Assembly: GCA_964020085.1 (NCBI GenBank)
Contig: OZ026600.1
Coordinates: forward strand, 18,324,343 to 18,388,342
Origin: Micromussa lordhowensis
Taxonomy: Eukaryota > Cnidaria > Anthozoa > Scleractinia > Lobophylliidae
Length of the DNA stretch: 64,000 bases
Direction of reading: 5' to 3'
Shown: positions 34,139-47,249 of the stretch, one piece after another
Numbering within the stretch: the first letter of the stretch is position 1
Layout: each line of letters starts with the position of its first letter
The notes under the pieces: model-generated
What the model was told of the DNA's origin: nothing
What the model saw: only the letters and a program-made list of their open reading frames with translations
Databases searched by the model: none
Program-made: the position numbers and the translations under genes

Positions 34139-37100
34139 ATGGCGTCGAATTTGGTGAAGATTTGTCTGATTGTTGCGTTCGTTTTACTAAGCTTGCAGTT
34201 TTCACATGGAACTGATCCTCAACCAGAACAGATTCATCTTTCAAGTACAGGTTAGGAAGGGAATAATAAATCGGGAGTCTGAAATTGAACGAATCTATTT
34301 TTTAAAAAAACTTTCTTTTCTTAGCATAATTCACTTTCGACTGTCAATTGCCGAATGTACCATATAATATTATTCTTGACATAAAGCATCTTAACATTAG
34401 AGGGTTTCGTAACTATTTCAGGTTTATGTCCTCCAATGAAAGGAAGATAGAGCTGAGCGAATTATACCGGTAGCGCTAACTGGACTTGATAATTTTATTT
34501 GTTAGTGACGTAACTCTCAACAATTTCTGTTCTTTCAGCTCTCTTGGTCCTGTTCTTGTACAGAGAGTCGACCTTTGGTTCCAAAAATGAGATTTATTTA
34601 GTCATACGTTATTAAAATCAGTTATCAAAACTAAGAAATTACCTTTCTCAATTTAGCCAATCAGAAGCCAATTATATACCGTCCTGCATTAATTATTACC
34701 GTGCCCAATTTTTCAATAAACCAGTCAGAATTATGCTAGAAGCCAGGTCTTCTGTCCTGATATCCTGCGATACCAAGTCATTGACCTAAATGGCAATGAT
34801 ATCATGCTCGCTGAATTTGTGTAACTATGTTAAATACACAATCATACATTTTTGTTGTGTTTTGTTGGCATGCCAGGTTAGTTTGGTCTCGCCATGAGTA
34901 TTGTGGCTTGACTATGTCTCATCAAAATACAAATAAAGCAATGGTATTATTAACAACTAGCCAAAGCCAGTGAGTAAATTCACAAAATCATTTTTCTCTC
35001 GGAAGAATTATTTTATTGCATCTTGTTGTTCATGGAAAAGATCCAACTCTTTGAACTAAGGTTTTACCTCTTCAAAATTCTCTTCTTTAAGCATGCGTGT
35101 TGCATCATTGTACAATGTTGGATCTTTTCTGGTTATTGTTAGTGGGAGATTTCCTTACACATTGAGAGCTATTTATTTACACATGAACACTGATCAGACC
35201 CTAGTAGTTTGTTGCGGGGGTCTCAGACAAGGATTTGTGCACTAACATGCAGACAGTTATTTACAGACTAGCTATTTCACTACCATAGTCCACCATACGC
35301 TAACTAAACCAATATTTTACAAAGCGGCTTCCAAGTTTTAATTTCTGTTATAGAACCCTGGGTAAAGAACCCCATTTTAGACTAAATTATTTATACACCG
35401 GGCACTTTTCTGGTAAATTACACCCTATTCTAGACCAAAACTGTCTGAAATCTAATTACCCTATCACAGATAAAACTGTCTGAAAAGCGGCACATACCCA
35501 TATAGCTTATAATATATTTGGAAGGACCCCTGGGATATTGGCCTAATCTGTTTTTGCATGTTATGGACCTCAACTCGCAAATTCCTGGCCAATATCCAGC
35601 CATCTTCACCTCATGCTTGGTCGATAACCGATATGTACTGTGGCTTTCCAGGTGACCCAACAGAGATGATGGTCACATGGGTGACATTAGCATACACAAA
35701 CTACACTGTTGTGGAATATAATAAAGCTGGTTTTCCTCTGACTTTACAAGCTGCTGGTGACAGCACTAAATTCACTGACGGAGGATCAGAGCATCGAGTA
35801 TTGTACATTCACAGGGTGAAAATAACAGGACTGGTTCCTGATCAGATGTATGGTAAGTATCATGCAGGGTTCACAAAGGGTCGGCCTGGCTGAGATTTCC
35901 ATTCCTGACTGAGCTGAAACATAATTTCTCAGTTAGATTAAATCTGTAGCTGTTAATGTCATGGTGAGAGTGGAAGGGATGTACGAGGCAGTTTTTTTTA
36001 TCCTTATCATTGTGAATGCATGTATGCCCACCATGGAAATTCTGCTAATGATGGGTATGTGCAGTAATACATCGTCATCAGTTTTACACAGGGCTGCTGT
36101 TGATCAAGTGATGTTACTGCTAAAAAAATATTCTGTGTTTACAGCATATTGCACCCTGATTTGAGGATGTTGTTAGCACTTGCCATTTCATCTCTGTTAA
36201 AAGACTTGCTTGTTGTTTACAACTTGCAGAGTATCATTGTGGTGGATTAGAAGGCTGGAGTGCACTGTATTCATTTAAAGCCCTCAAGTCTGGTGTGGAC
36301 TGGAGTCCTCGGATGGCTGTCTTTGGAGATCTTGGAAGTGTTAATGCTAAATCTATAAGCTATCTGCAGGAAGAAACTCAGCAAGGAAAATATGATGTTA
36401 TTCTTCATGTTGGTGAGTTAATTACTGTACCTAGTAATCAAATATGATTGTTGATGATTGTCTGTCATAGTCCAAGTAGTTGTTAAGACAGGTTAGTTGT
36501 TGTGTTTAAATCCAGTTTGAGCCCATAATTAGTAAGGGCTGGAGGGGAGGGGAGACGTGTTGTAACACTTGAAAACACTCACTCTGGTTAGTTACCATTC
36601 ACATTTCAGATTCTTGTCCCAAGAGGCTGTATTCCTTTTGGTCGGCATGATCATAATGCATGATCAGTGAAGTAATGATTAAGGAAGTTGCAAAATTAAT
36701 ATCAACGACTCATGGTGTATCTATTTTTTTCATTTCCAGGTGACTTTGCATATGATCTTGACTCTGTAAGAATTCTTTTCATATTTTTCAGTCTCAGTGT
36801 TCTTTTCTTACATGTTTGAATATTATGTAAATTATGATAAAAACTAAAATGCAGAATTTTCATCTCATTTATTTATTAGCAAAAAGAACTGATTTTAATG
36901 TTAGCACGGTATGAAAACCTTATGTGTAATAATATCCTTTTGTGGATCTGTTACAGGATAATGCAAGGGTAGGAGATGACTTCATGAATCAAATACAGGC
37001 AATTGCCGCCTATTTGCCGTACATGACGTGTCCAGGAAATCATGAACGGGCATAGTAAGTTGTCAACAAAATATTTATAGAAACTCAGTGGTCAAATTTA

Positions 37101-40100
37101 TACCTGGGACAAATTATCCATCTGAGCTGAATTAGCTGTCTGAGATATAGGGCTGTCAACAAGGACTGCAACCCATAACACCTAGCTGTTACGGTTGAGT
37201 ATGCCAGTTTGTTGGGCCCTTGATGTTACGGGTGAACTTGCCTGTAGTTGATACAATTCACCCACAAAGTAATAAGTTTGCTACGGTTGTGAAGATCAAG
37301 GCTACAGATAAATAAAAACTTAATGACAGCCCTGGAGATGGGTAATTCATCTGCCTGAGATGGATAAATGGTCAGAGTAGGTATAACTCCAGTGTTTAGA
37401 CAAATTGTGGTCAAATTCATCTTTGGCTGATTTGTCTGTCAGCATGTCGTTCAAAGCCATGTTGTCAGATTTGACGTACCTAGACAATTTGGCCATTACA
37501 GACATTCAATAATTTGTTTAAAAATCAATTGAAAGAAACTGTGCATGCAAGTTTCTGTGCATAATTGTTAAGCAACGGTAAATTACAAAAATGTAGTCCT
37601 TCACAAGGTATGTAATCGGCAATTTTAAGCAGGTGTTATATGACTCCAATCATCTTTATTTTTTTTCTTTTTGTAGGGCCCTCCCTGAGTCTTTGATTCA
37701 ACCTTTAGTTTAAACATGATAAATCATTATTGATTTTGAAAAATAGATTTCAAATATAACATGAATGCAACAGGAATTTAATCTACCGGTAGTGACTGGT
37801 GATTCAATATGGCATTACTGACTATAATGTTTAACATGTTAACAGATTCAGTGTTACCACATGTACACTCGGCATACATGTTTATGTATGTTCTTTCTTT
37901 GCAGCAACTTTTCAAACTACAAAAACAGGTTTTCAATGCCAGGAAATACAGAAGGTATCTTCTACAGGTAAATGGTTTCCGTATTGTGCATTGAATCTGT
38001 GGAAAGTTTGCCATCTTCAGCTAGAACTACATCAAAACCAATTGAAATGAAACAAATGTTCAGTTGTCGATATGCTTGAAAAGTGATTCAAATTATCTTG
38101 TCTTACTGTTTCTTTTTTTGTATTTTATCATATTCATGGTTTAGTTGGGACATTGGACCCGCACACATTGTCAGTTTTTCAACGGAAGTCTACTTCTTCT
38201 TAGAGTATGGACTTGAACAGATTGTTCAACAGTATGAATGGCTGGAAAGGGACCTGAAGGTCAGGAAATAAGTATTTTACTGCAGCAGCTTTAAGAACAC
38301 AATTCTCAAGATCAAGGGAAAACTAATCTTTTCATCTGATGCTGCCATGAGCAGTCGTAATTACCATGAAAACCTTGAACAAACTCTTGCAAAGGCAACT
38401 ATGTACAGCCAATGGTCCTACTGCTATATATTTTTTTGCTAATTGCCATAATCACCAATAAATTATTTGTAATCAATATTAATTTATAAGTTATTATTCA
38501 GTAAGAAGATTAATGATTGATCATTGTAGTTATACACACAACTTAAGCAGTTGTGAAATTAAAGCCTGAAAAAAATTCAGGCCTGGACGGGATTTGAACC
38601 CATGACCTAGATGCACTTCAGGTGCAGTGCTCTACCAACTTAGCTATCAAGCCATCTAGGAGCTGGTCATATAATTTGTGAACTGTGGAGAAAGATATGA
38701 AGACATGATGGATCATTTAAGTTACCGTGTATACACACAACTTGAGCAGTTGTGAAATCAAAGCCTGAAAAAAATTCAGGCCTGAACAGGATTCAAACCC
38801 ATGACCTCTGCGATACTGGTGCAGTGCTCTGGTCATATTGTGAGTTTGCAATAATTATACCCGTAGAAGGTGAAGAATGCAAATGAATATATGAAAAAAA
38901 TCACCATCTTTGTAGTTATTAGCATGCCACATTTTGTACAATCTCATATGTATGACATATGTTCAATTTGACACAGGAAGCGACATCTCCTGAAAACCGT
39001 GCATTACGTCCCTGGATCATCACGATGGGTCACAGACCAATGTACTGCAGTAACACTGATTGTCTCAGACCTGAGAACGATGTATGTTTTCTGTACTTTA
39101 AACAGTTTATTTTGTCAGTGGGGCTGCTAATCCAGTATTGTACATCCATGTATCAGTCAATCTCGTTCTCAGAGGTCACGTTCCCCTAGTCCCTTGCGGG
39201 CGTGAAATGAGAACCTCTGGGATAATCCATTTCAGCGCAACTTTTGATTGGTCGAAAACTGAGCATGAGCAGTAGTTTCAATAGCTTAAAATGGCACAGA
39301 TTGCAGTTTATAGCTTCAAGTTGCTCCTGTTTTAATTTCAGTTAACTACTGCATCAAGCTGTATGGAAGATAGGTGCCCGGGATGTCTGGGGCCTCCACT
39401 GAGATCAGCCAGCCCCTAGACAGTGAAATGCTCCAATGGCTGGCAATCCCTGCAACCCAGCCATGAGCCCCCACAAGCAGTCATCCAGGCGTCTGTCACA
39501 CTGAGATAAACAGTGGAAAAGGGGAAGGGGAGGGCAAAAGAAAAGCTAACGCTTTGATACGCCACGCTGAAACACGCTACAATGCTGGGGGGCACTGAGC
39601 CTGTCCTGCCCACAGCAGACCACTGACCGCTTGACAAATACCAGCTTCTCTTTGTAGTTAACTTAGTTAAATTGCATTTAACTGCATCTCTGGTTGTCCG
39701 AGTTTTCCCAAAGAAAACCTAATGGCTTCGCGGAACATAGCCTCCGAGATCTGTGGTTTCTGAGCCATTTCGGCAGCCATTTTCCAAAATGAGTTCACAC
39801 CTGCACAGTTGAGCCGATAACAAGATTTCTGTTGTGCTGAAATGGATTATCCCAGAGGTTCTCGTTTCATGCCCGCAAGGAACTAGGGGAACGCGACCTC
39901 TGGGAACGAGATTGTGTATTAGTACTACAAACACCTATGCCAGTACACTTTTTTTTCAATACTGACAGAGAGAAATTTACAGTTACTTATTTGTGCATGA
40001 TGATATTCTTTATATTTCTTATCATATTGTTTTTAATGTTGAAACACTCAGCCCCATTAGCACTTAAAGATGATGTCTAGTCCGTACTGCACAATTTCAA

Positions 40101-43100
40101 GAGTTTGTTTGCATTTTTTGTTTTGTTTCATGTAAGACATCACAAAATGTAAACATTTTGCAAGTACTTACATGAAGTGAATTCAATGTTTCAAAACAAC
40201 CGCCATTATGGATGCAAAGCGGTCAAAGCTTTATGCTTCATTTTTTTCTCATATCACTTGATGAAACTCAATGAAACTGTTGGAAAAAGAATTTGAAAGG
40301 CCTCAAAGATAAGGTATGTGGTTCGTAATGAGTAACCTCGATTTGAATTCCATTAAGTGGGAACTTATAATGTTTTTAAACATTAGCGTACTGAGACTGC
40401 GCAGTGCCAACTAGAAATCATTTTAAATATGCAAAATCCCTTACCAAAGGTAAATCATTTTTTCATGGCTCAATATCAAGATGATAATTATGTCTGTAGT
40501 CAGTTTATTAAACCTAAATGCTCATGCTTGATTACTGTGTATACATCTTGACACTATTTTAGGTTGGCCTTGGAATCACTTCAAAACATTTGTTTCCTTT
40601 AGAAGAGCTGTTTTACAAATACGGTGAGGAACAAGTTACTTGTGGTCAGATTACTTACTGGGTCTTAAAGAATACACCTTAAAATCTTAATTGATGGCAT
40701 TTCAGCTGTCTTATTACGTGATGTTTTGGCAGTCGAGTAAATCATTAATTGTAATTGGTGGTTGGCGAATATTAAAAGACAATGTTATCATTACATACTT
40801 TTCACCCTTTTAAGCTATCCTTCATGTGTACAGAGAGGAATCTCTTGCATGTGATCATTGTGGGTTATGATTAATAAGATTCTATTCTACCAATAATATG
40901 TACTTAGTTTATAATAGTTGAATTACTTTAGACCTAATTAATCTTGTATTATTAGCTTTAGTGTCTTTTATATCTGTACAAACACGCCCCCCATGGAAAC
41001 CAGCCGAGTGTTGTTGGGGCTAGCGTGTTTCCTTGATTCAAATACCTTGATTTAAATACCTTGATTTAAATACCATACCATACCCACAATTCCTCGATTC
41101 GCTCTGACGAAGTGCTAACACTCAAAACGTCAGCTTTCAAATCTCTTTACGTTGGCCAATTCACATTATCAACTCAGTTGATAAAACCAAATTATCTTGT
41201 ATCAAGATACCTTGGTGTCTCGCTGTTTGTCTGCCAGGTAATTGCAGTACTCATGTTTTTTTGTTTTTTTTTTCATTATTTCATTTTTTTTTTTCAGGTG
41301 TTGATCTTATGATCTGGGCTCATGAACACTCTTATGAACGACTCTTTCCTCTCTACAAAATGCAGGTAAGATATCGTATTTTCAGAATTCACAAATTTAA
41401 AGAACCTTTGTTTTATCTTGTGACGACATCACACCGTGCTTTTTTTTGTTGTTGCAGGTTTGCAATGGATCACGGGAGGAGCCATACACCAACCCTTGCG
41501 CCCCAGTTCATGTAATTACTGGGTCAGCGGTATGTTATCAGTATTTAAAAACGTTTTCAAGTTCTGCAATTCAAATTTTGCCTTAGCTGCGAAGGATCTT
41601 GTATTCGTTAAGATCAAAGAGCGCGCGGTTTAATTGAAGGTACAGTACAAAGAATTCTTTCTAAACAGTCCTACTGTTTACAAGAAAAACACAGTTATAG
41701 TCCGGGAAAATCTCTACTGATAAACCAATACATGGAGGATATTAAAAGGAGGCGCGACAATAAAATTTCATCAATATCCTCACCGTAGATGGGGAAAATG
41801 CGCCACTCGGTTCGCAGATGGTTTTTCGTAGTTTTTATTCTATTTTTTTTTAATGATTTGCAATACTACATGACATTTACAATACTACAAAACACTACAC
41901 TACCACTACCAAATTACTTACAATATGCTTTTAGTATGTTGCAGTAATGCAGTCACATTACAAGATAACAACATAAAATAGAAAACAGAGCATAGAAAGA
42001 CTTATTGGCAAAAAAATATCGGCTACATTAACTATAAATTTTATTATATGTATTCACAGAGTTTTGCTACTTTTCAGTGACTTTAGGGATAAGGTATATA
42101 TTTTTTTACAATTTACAAGATATTGCCTACATTACACTTCCCAGAGATATATACAGTTCTAGCTTGTTAAAGTTAATACAGAAGAATTTTATGAGTGGTG
42201 CATTTTCCAGTAAAACGTTCTTGTCTATAACTATATCGAACTACATTGAACTATCCCAACACATTTCAAAGAGTGCACCAACCACTAACTTGAGCAATAA
42301 AACACCCAATAAACTAACAGAGTTGGAGTCACTGACGTAACAGTCTTATCCGAAACAAAGAACACGTGATTCCCTAACGTTACAAAAGAGCGCGGTTGTC
42401 ACAAAGGTAACAATTAAACTCAAAACACAAAGAGTTCGAGCCACTTACCTTCCAACCAAACACCATAAACATAAAATAAAGCGCGCGCGGCTTGCTAACC
42501 ATCAACCCACTCATTCCCGCATCCAAAGGAAAAACAGGACACAACAAAACAGAACAAAGAAATCAAACCCAGTACAGTGAATCAATGATAGCCACACTAT
42601 CAAACCAATGACTTCGAAAAATCGTTCTGGCCAGCATTGGTTATAGTAAGTTAGAGTGTAATGATTTTCTATTTCTATGACGTTTCACTTTAAATAACTT
42701 AAATTTACATACTTTTAGGGTTGTAATGAACATCATGATCCATTTAATAAATACTACCGTCCCTGGACAGCTTATCGTTCAGACGATTACGGTTACACTC
42801 GAATGACCATCCACAACAAGACGCACTTATACATGGAACAAGTCAGTGTGGATCGGGTAAGTGAAGAGGGGTGGATAGGGGCTGAGCAATTTATTGGAAG
42901 AATTGTTGTGCCATGTTGAATAGCCCTGACCAGGAAGAATTCTCTGGAGAAGTCCTTGAATTTTACACTGAACATTATCTTGCCGAATTAAAACTGAGAA
43001 AAAGACAACCTGTCATGACCGCAAAAAAGCAAGCTATGTATAAACAATTAAATAAGTACAGGAGAGTCTCTTGATAAGAAGTGATATCGTTTTCCGCGCT

Positions 43101-43898
43101 GAACATAAGGTGTTGGGTGGTATTGTAAGACAGATCTTAGTGACCGAGGTTTACAAGGCGCATTTTCGTACAGAGATATTTTTGGAATGTTTATGGTGTT
43201 CTGTTGGGAAACGAATGCCAGAAGTAGAACAGGATTGTTATGTCAGTAACATGGTACCATACACTTCCAAAGAAACGAAGAAATGAATCTCTTGTTATTT
43301 CCGGATCAAGACGCCTTGTCTCAATCGGGCAGTCTTGTCTTGTCTTGTCTCTGGCAGTCTTGTCTTGTTTTGTCTCAATCGGGCAGTCTTGTCTTCTCTC
43401 TGACTCCGGTACAGGTTGATGAAGGTAGCACCCCTGAGGTATTTTTGTTATTTTAACATTACTTACTTTCAGAGTTGGTGCTAATTTTTAGGGAGTGGTC
43501 ACTTCTTTGGAAGGGGTGTTTTGTCGGGGGTCGCTACCATCAGATATGAATGTCTTGTTACTGTTGAGCTTGCTACTTTTAGGGTGGTGTTACTTTGGTT
43601 GGATCAGTGGGTCACCTAATTTGGAGGGGCTTTCTTTTAAGTTTCGCTGCGATCGAGGGATTGCCAAATGTACGTTCAGAGTTTACAGTGTTGTTCTAGG
43701 CTGTTGTAGACCTTATGACCTTCCAGAGAAATTACTTTTGGTCTCCTGTAATCCTTCCCGTGCAAATGTTTTTCCATAGTCTTCTTTCTTGTTTTTACTT
43801 TTTTTCATATGTAGGGGGGAGAAGTCATTGACAAAGTGATGATGATCAAAGATGTGCACGGACCAGAAGCCTGGGTTCCAAAGAAAATCAAGAATTGA
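34139..43898 (+). CDS. ACP7: Acid phosphatase type 7 (purple acid phosphatase), complete, 13 exons
   Basis: A binuclear-metal purple acid phosphatase, predicted secreted. Exons: 34139-34250, 35652-35852, 36230-36412, 36740-36765, 36957-37054, 37905-37967, 38145-38259, 38977-39081, 40563-40623, 41298-41365, 41458-41529, 42719-42856 and 43815-43898. They total 1326 nt, 441 residues, with all phases consistent. The first exon gives a signal peptide (CLIVAFVLLSLQFSHG). A fibronectin-like N-domain precedes the catalytic motifs MAVFGDLG, GDFAYDLDS, CPGNHERAY, ITMGHRPMYCS and WAHEHSYERLFP, which supply the metal and phosphate ligands of the family. The tail VHVITGSAGCNEHHDPF and WTAYRSDDYGYTRM is typical of ACP7. 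A polyadenylation signal AATAAA is 49 bases after the stop. The length matches the vertebrate protein as recalled (about 440). Confidence 0.94.
35537..35630. mobile_element. Degenerate foldback remnant next to ACP7 exon 2
   Basis: It resembles the foldback at 473-625: GGCCAATATCCAGCCATCTT and CTTGGTCGATAACC match that element's right arm. It ends 22 bases before the exon 2 acceptor. Confidence 0.6.
38521..38665 (-). mobile_element. tRNA-derived SINE, copy 1 (ACP7 intron 7)
   Basis: On the minus strand the head has an A box (TAGCTAAGTTGG) and a B box (GGTTCAAATCC), then a tail with CAGGCCTGAATTTTTTTCAG and a short hairpin GCAGTTGTGAAATT. The tRNA-like part cannot be confidently assigned to one anticodon, and a copy nearby shares the tail. 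It is therefore a SINE rather than a tRNA gene. Confidence 0.65.
38731..38840 (-). mobile_element. tRNA-derived SINE, copy 2, truncated
   Basis: The tail is nearly identical to copy 1, about 65 bases away, but the tRNA-like head breaks off within the middle. Same orientation. Confidence 0.6.
39158..39914. mobile_element. 757-bp TIR transposon with 9-bp target duplication (Mutator-like)
   Basis: Terminal inverted repeats of about 84 bp start CAATCTCGTTCYCAGAGGTC and differ at six sites, all transitions. The flanks are tgtatcagt (39149-39157) and tgtattagt (39915-39923). A 9-bp duplication suggests the Mutator class; this is inference. A second copy of the surrounding ACP7 sequence at 63884-63892 shows the uninterrupted target. 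No transposase is encoded. It lies in ACP7 intron 8. Confidence 0.85.
41033..41074. repeat. 14-bp tandem repeat, 3 copies
   Basis: The unit TTGATTTAAATACC is repeated three times in ACP7 intron 9; the first copy is slightly changed. Confidence 0.8.
41098..41205 (+). mobile_element. Penelope-type terminal fragment (ACP7 intron 9)
   Basis: It matches the block at 24083-24180: CTGACGAAGTGCTAACACTC, then AAAACGTCAGC, then GGCCAATTCACATTATCAAC. The hammerhead-like core is CUGACGA with stem AGTG/CACT, but GAAA has become AAAA, which should abolish catalysis. It ends about 95 bases before exon 10. Confidence 0.5.
43311..43400. repeat. TCTTG-rich imperfect tandem repeat
   Basis: About ten TCTTG pentamers and two copies of CTCAATCGGGCAGTC, in ACP7 intron 12. 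Confidence 0.7.
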
Positions 43899-43952
43899 AC
43901 TGGATGCTGACAGCGCGTTTTTCGCCCTACAGAAGCACATGGGTTGAATAAA

Positions 43953-44948
43953 TATATATTTGGCGTCACCCGGCCACCTAGTCTGTCCACATATATATTT
44001 TGTCTCAAGGTCGTTGGAACTGCAAACAAAAGTATCGACCGTAGGGGATTTGAATAAGTACGAACGCAAAGGGGGAGGCCGTATTCGCTTTCCAAAAATA
44101 TAACTCTTAGCCAAAAAATAAACGCCTGCTACAGGCACGGCATTTCAAGGGGAAATTGGTAAAAACAAATGTATGTAGATGTAAATATGTAATTTGTTTA
44201 CCCACGGAGCACCAAGGAGTTCACAAGAACTCGTTCTGAAATGCCCGTGCATTCTAGGATCGAATTGGAATTTGTTTGTCGTACGCATGAGTAACTCGAG
44301 CGTTTAAAATATTTGCATAGCAATTAAATTTGAAAATATAAGAGTTTGTATGGAGTTTAGAGCTGAAGCTTTCTGGCGATAAACGATGTCAAAGTTCTCC
44401 AGACAATATATAGTGTTGCTTTCTATCACTATGTTGTTTTCTAAATAATTGTCGGTGATTTTTGGTCAAAATATCCTATCATGTATTTTCTAAAGCAAGG
44501 TGGGAAAGAGCTAGAGGTTTTAGAGTGTTTTAGTGTTCGACTTGCTTCAGGAACTGCGCAAATTTTCGATGGAAGTTTTCCCTGCCACTCTAATGTCTTC
44601 TCTGTAAAAATTGCTAATCTGTAAATCGTAGTCCAAATAAAGGTTATCTCTTTATACTGTGTGCTTACGTGTGTGTATCCATACCACACCTGACCAGTGC
44701 AATCTGTTGACATTTCACGTCACTTAGTTGGAGGGGGAATTTACATCTGTTTCGACCAACATTGTCTCACAACGCGTGAAAGCGTACGCGACAATGCCAA
44801 TTGATAATGTGGGTAGTGATGATTTTTTTCTTCAGCAAGTATAAATTATGATCCCATTGTTTGCTCCCTCGCTTTGAACCCTTGGCAGGAGGGGTAAGGA
44901 AACACCTTTTTAGGAAAAAATTGCAACTGTAGGAAAGAAGGTTTTTAC
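43953..44948. other. Intergenic, no gene seen
   Basis: The sequence after the ACP7 polyadenylation signal shows no recognisable gene, repeat array or element. Short ORFs on the minus strand have no family signature. Confidence 0.4.
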
Positions 44949-45625
44949 AGATAGATAGATAGATAGATAGTTTATTCACCTTAAAAACTTACAGCCAAGA
45001 GCTGAATTGCGATAAGGTTTAGAAATACAAAATTTACAACTATACTAAATTGCAACTAATTATAGAGCTTTACGAATACGCGAGGGGGGGGGGGGGGGGT
45101 TATCCAACATAATTAGCCAATTAAAATATGTTATAGAATCACCAATTCAAAAGCATGCGGCAAGTTCCTATGTAAAATAAGAAACAAAATTATTTCAAGT
45201 TCTCAATTACTATAAACGTAACTCAAGGGAAAACTATTCTTGCATCTTCCAGTTTTGCACTTCGGACGGATAAATGTTCTTTGTTCTCTCAGATAGTAGC
45301 TTGGTTGGTATTTACTTGGGAGTAGTTCGTGAAGGCTGTGAGATTGATTTGCACATATTTCATCGAATAACTTTGCCGCAATTGCCTCTCTTCTATCATA
45401 CAGTGTTAAAAGTCCAGCTAGTTCTAGAGCCTTAGCATACGATAGCTCGGGGTAAATAATCTTCATGGCGCGTTTTTGGAGTCTTACTAGGTCTTCGCTT
45501 AGGTAACTTGGTAGAGCGCGGTGAAAAACTGGGCTGCCGTACTCAAGAATGGAGCGAATGCATGTAATGTAAAATAGAAGAAGCTCTCTTGTGGCAACAT
45601 GCGATTGCACTCTCTAAAAACCCAA
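44949..45625 (-). mobile_element. 5'-truncated non-LTR retrotransposon (CR1/L2-like) with (CTAT)n tail
   Basis: The minus-strand frame 45203-45610 encodes the C-terminal end of a LINE reverse transcriptase: YITCIRSILEYGSPVFHRAL, LVRLQKRAMKIIYP and YDRREAIAAKLFDEI. This tail is typical of Jockey/CR1/L2-type elements. After the stop comes a 3' UTR of about 230 bases ending GTGAATAAA and then a (CTAT)n microsatellite (44949-44970 on plus), the kind of tail CR1/L2 elements carry. A G16 run at about 45084-45099 lies in the UTR. The copy begins at an AT dinucleotide run near 45625. Dead on arrival by 5' truncation. Confidence 0.8.
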
Positions 45626-45686
45626 TATATATATATATATATTTATCTTTCAGTTGCATCCCAAAGAAGGTTTGAACAATAGATCC

Positions 45687-45836
45687 TTTGCATAAATGGC
45701 GCCTAAATTTGAATAACACTACTTATACATCCTAAGCCTCACATTCAGGTGAAAAATCCTTTGTCTGAAAACATGAGCACGAGGCTAAGGATGTATAAAG
45801 TATTGTTATTCAAAATTAGGCGCCATTTATGCAAAG
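45687..45836. mobile_element. Foldback MITE, 150 bp
   Basis: The arms TTTGCATAAATGGCGCCTAA and, inverted, GGCGCCATTTATGCAAA extend about 55 bases each (ACATCCTAAGCCTC in one arm, GAGGCTAAGGATGT in the other). Non-coding. Confidence 0.8.
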
Positions 45837-46097
45837 TGGTCTGTGATATTTCGAATTCTGAATTGCAGTCACAGGCAATCCAAGCGGTCTCTGTGAACAC
45901 ACAAATCAAACGATTTCGCTTAAATCAAGTTAAGGCAAAATAACCACATCAGGAACAAACAATACACGTATGGAATAAGGTAAGCCATTTTTATTGAGAA
46001 TTTTCACATTTAACTACCCCACGGATATCTTGTAGAAAATCCCATATAAACCCTTATAATTCGATGCCATATTGTGCTCAGAGAGAGAGCTTGGGTT

Positions 46098-46182
46098 GGC
46101 CTCCTACGCAGACGCTCTTCAGGCTCGTCACGCAATATTACGTGGGAGAGGAATATTGCGTGACGAGCCCAAAGGAGGCTAA
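46098..46182. mobile_element. Foldback of the GTCACGCAA family
   Basis: The left arm GGCCTCCTACGCAGACGCTC ... GGCTCGTCACGCAATATT pairs with AATATTGCGTGACGAGCC and AAAGGAGGCTAA. Related copies are at 2430-2490 (half), 28621-28722 and 47590-47662. Confidence 0.75.
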
Positions 46183-46189
46183 TTATTTG

Positions 46190-47240
46190 CAATCAATCAC
46201 GTGACAAACAGCTATGGTCACTGCTCCTGCCCGAATACTCCACGTTTTCAGTGTTATCACGACCTACATTGTAGATACATGAACGCTTCCAGCTAGATCG
46301 TAATGTTCTCGGCATCGTGTATACTGCTTTTTCGCAAAGAGGTAAGCCAACCTTCTATTCAGATTATTTAAAGACCTTTAAAGTAAGTGTTGTGAATAAT
46401 AACTATGTACGTTTCAGACGCTTTCGATAATATCGCTCCTCATAATATCAGTAATATTCGCAACAATCAGTCATTCCGACTTTAGCTGGTGAATTTCGAA
46501 ATTTGTCAACTTTATAAATTTACCGCTAGCTGAGTTAGCGTCATCATTGGAAACTTGAAGACGGGTTATCACGGAGCAATATCAAGAAATAGACATAATA
46601 GAATCCAACTGTTTGTGTGAAATACCCAGAGAAATAAGAACGTCTCGGAAACTTGTTACGCACCTCATTTAAGCTTACATTATTTACTCAACCTAACATA
46701 TATACTATCGTGTACTCTAGAAGGTAGCGATATTTAATGTTCATCAGTTGATCACCTTCTCAAGATCTTTCAATGTCTTCAATCATATTTTGCACAGTAC
46801 GTCTCTTCGTGACTGGCAGGAATCTGTGAATTATAACTTAGTCCCATTGCCTCTACGCGGGTGAAGTGATGAATTTCATGCCAAACTGTGAAGCAGAGAC
46901 GTAAAGTGGACTAAAGTTTTCGCACTTGTGTTGCAAGAGAATCAAACATTGTCTCTCATTGCTACATACTCGATTGAGCTATTAGTTTAGGAGCGTGACT
47001 AACTTTCAAAGCTGCATGTCGTCACGGTTTTGCAGTGTGATTATAAACCTTTGTTATCGACGCAAGTAAATCGATCAGATTAGAGCCGTTTTCCCCTGTT
47101 ATTTTTATCCCTTTGGCGTGATGTTTAAGAAAACCTTAATCTTTGGTATACTACACGGACTTGAAATTTAAATGTACGAAATCCTCCATCCTCACGTCAA
47201 AAATAAAGGTCAAGCTTTGTACGCCGCATATGCATGTACA
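46190..47240. other. Intergenic, no gene seen
   Basis: AT-rich sequence with no ORF of recognisable family, no array and no element ends that I can support. Confidence 0.35.
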
Positions 47241-47249
47241 CGCGCACGT

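Noticed and set aside
38580..38662. Possible tRNA gene on the minus strand
   Set aside because: A and B boxes are present, but it carries a SINE tail and a nearby truncated copy, so it is a SINE.
42430..42470. Minus-strand ATG followed by a good GT donor (MVFGWK) inside ACP7 intron 11
   Set aside because: A lone 18-nt exon with no downstream coding exon that I could find; likely coincidence.
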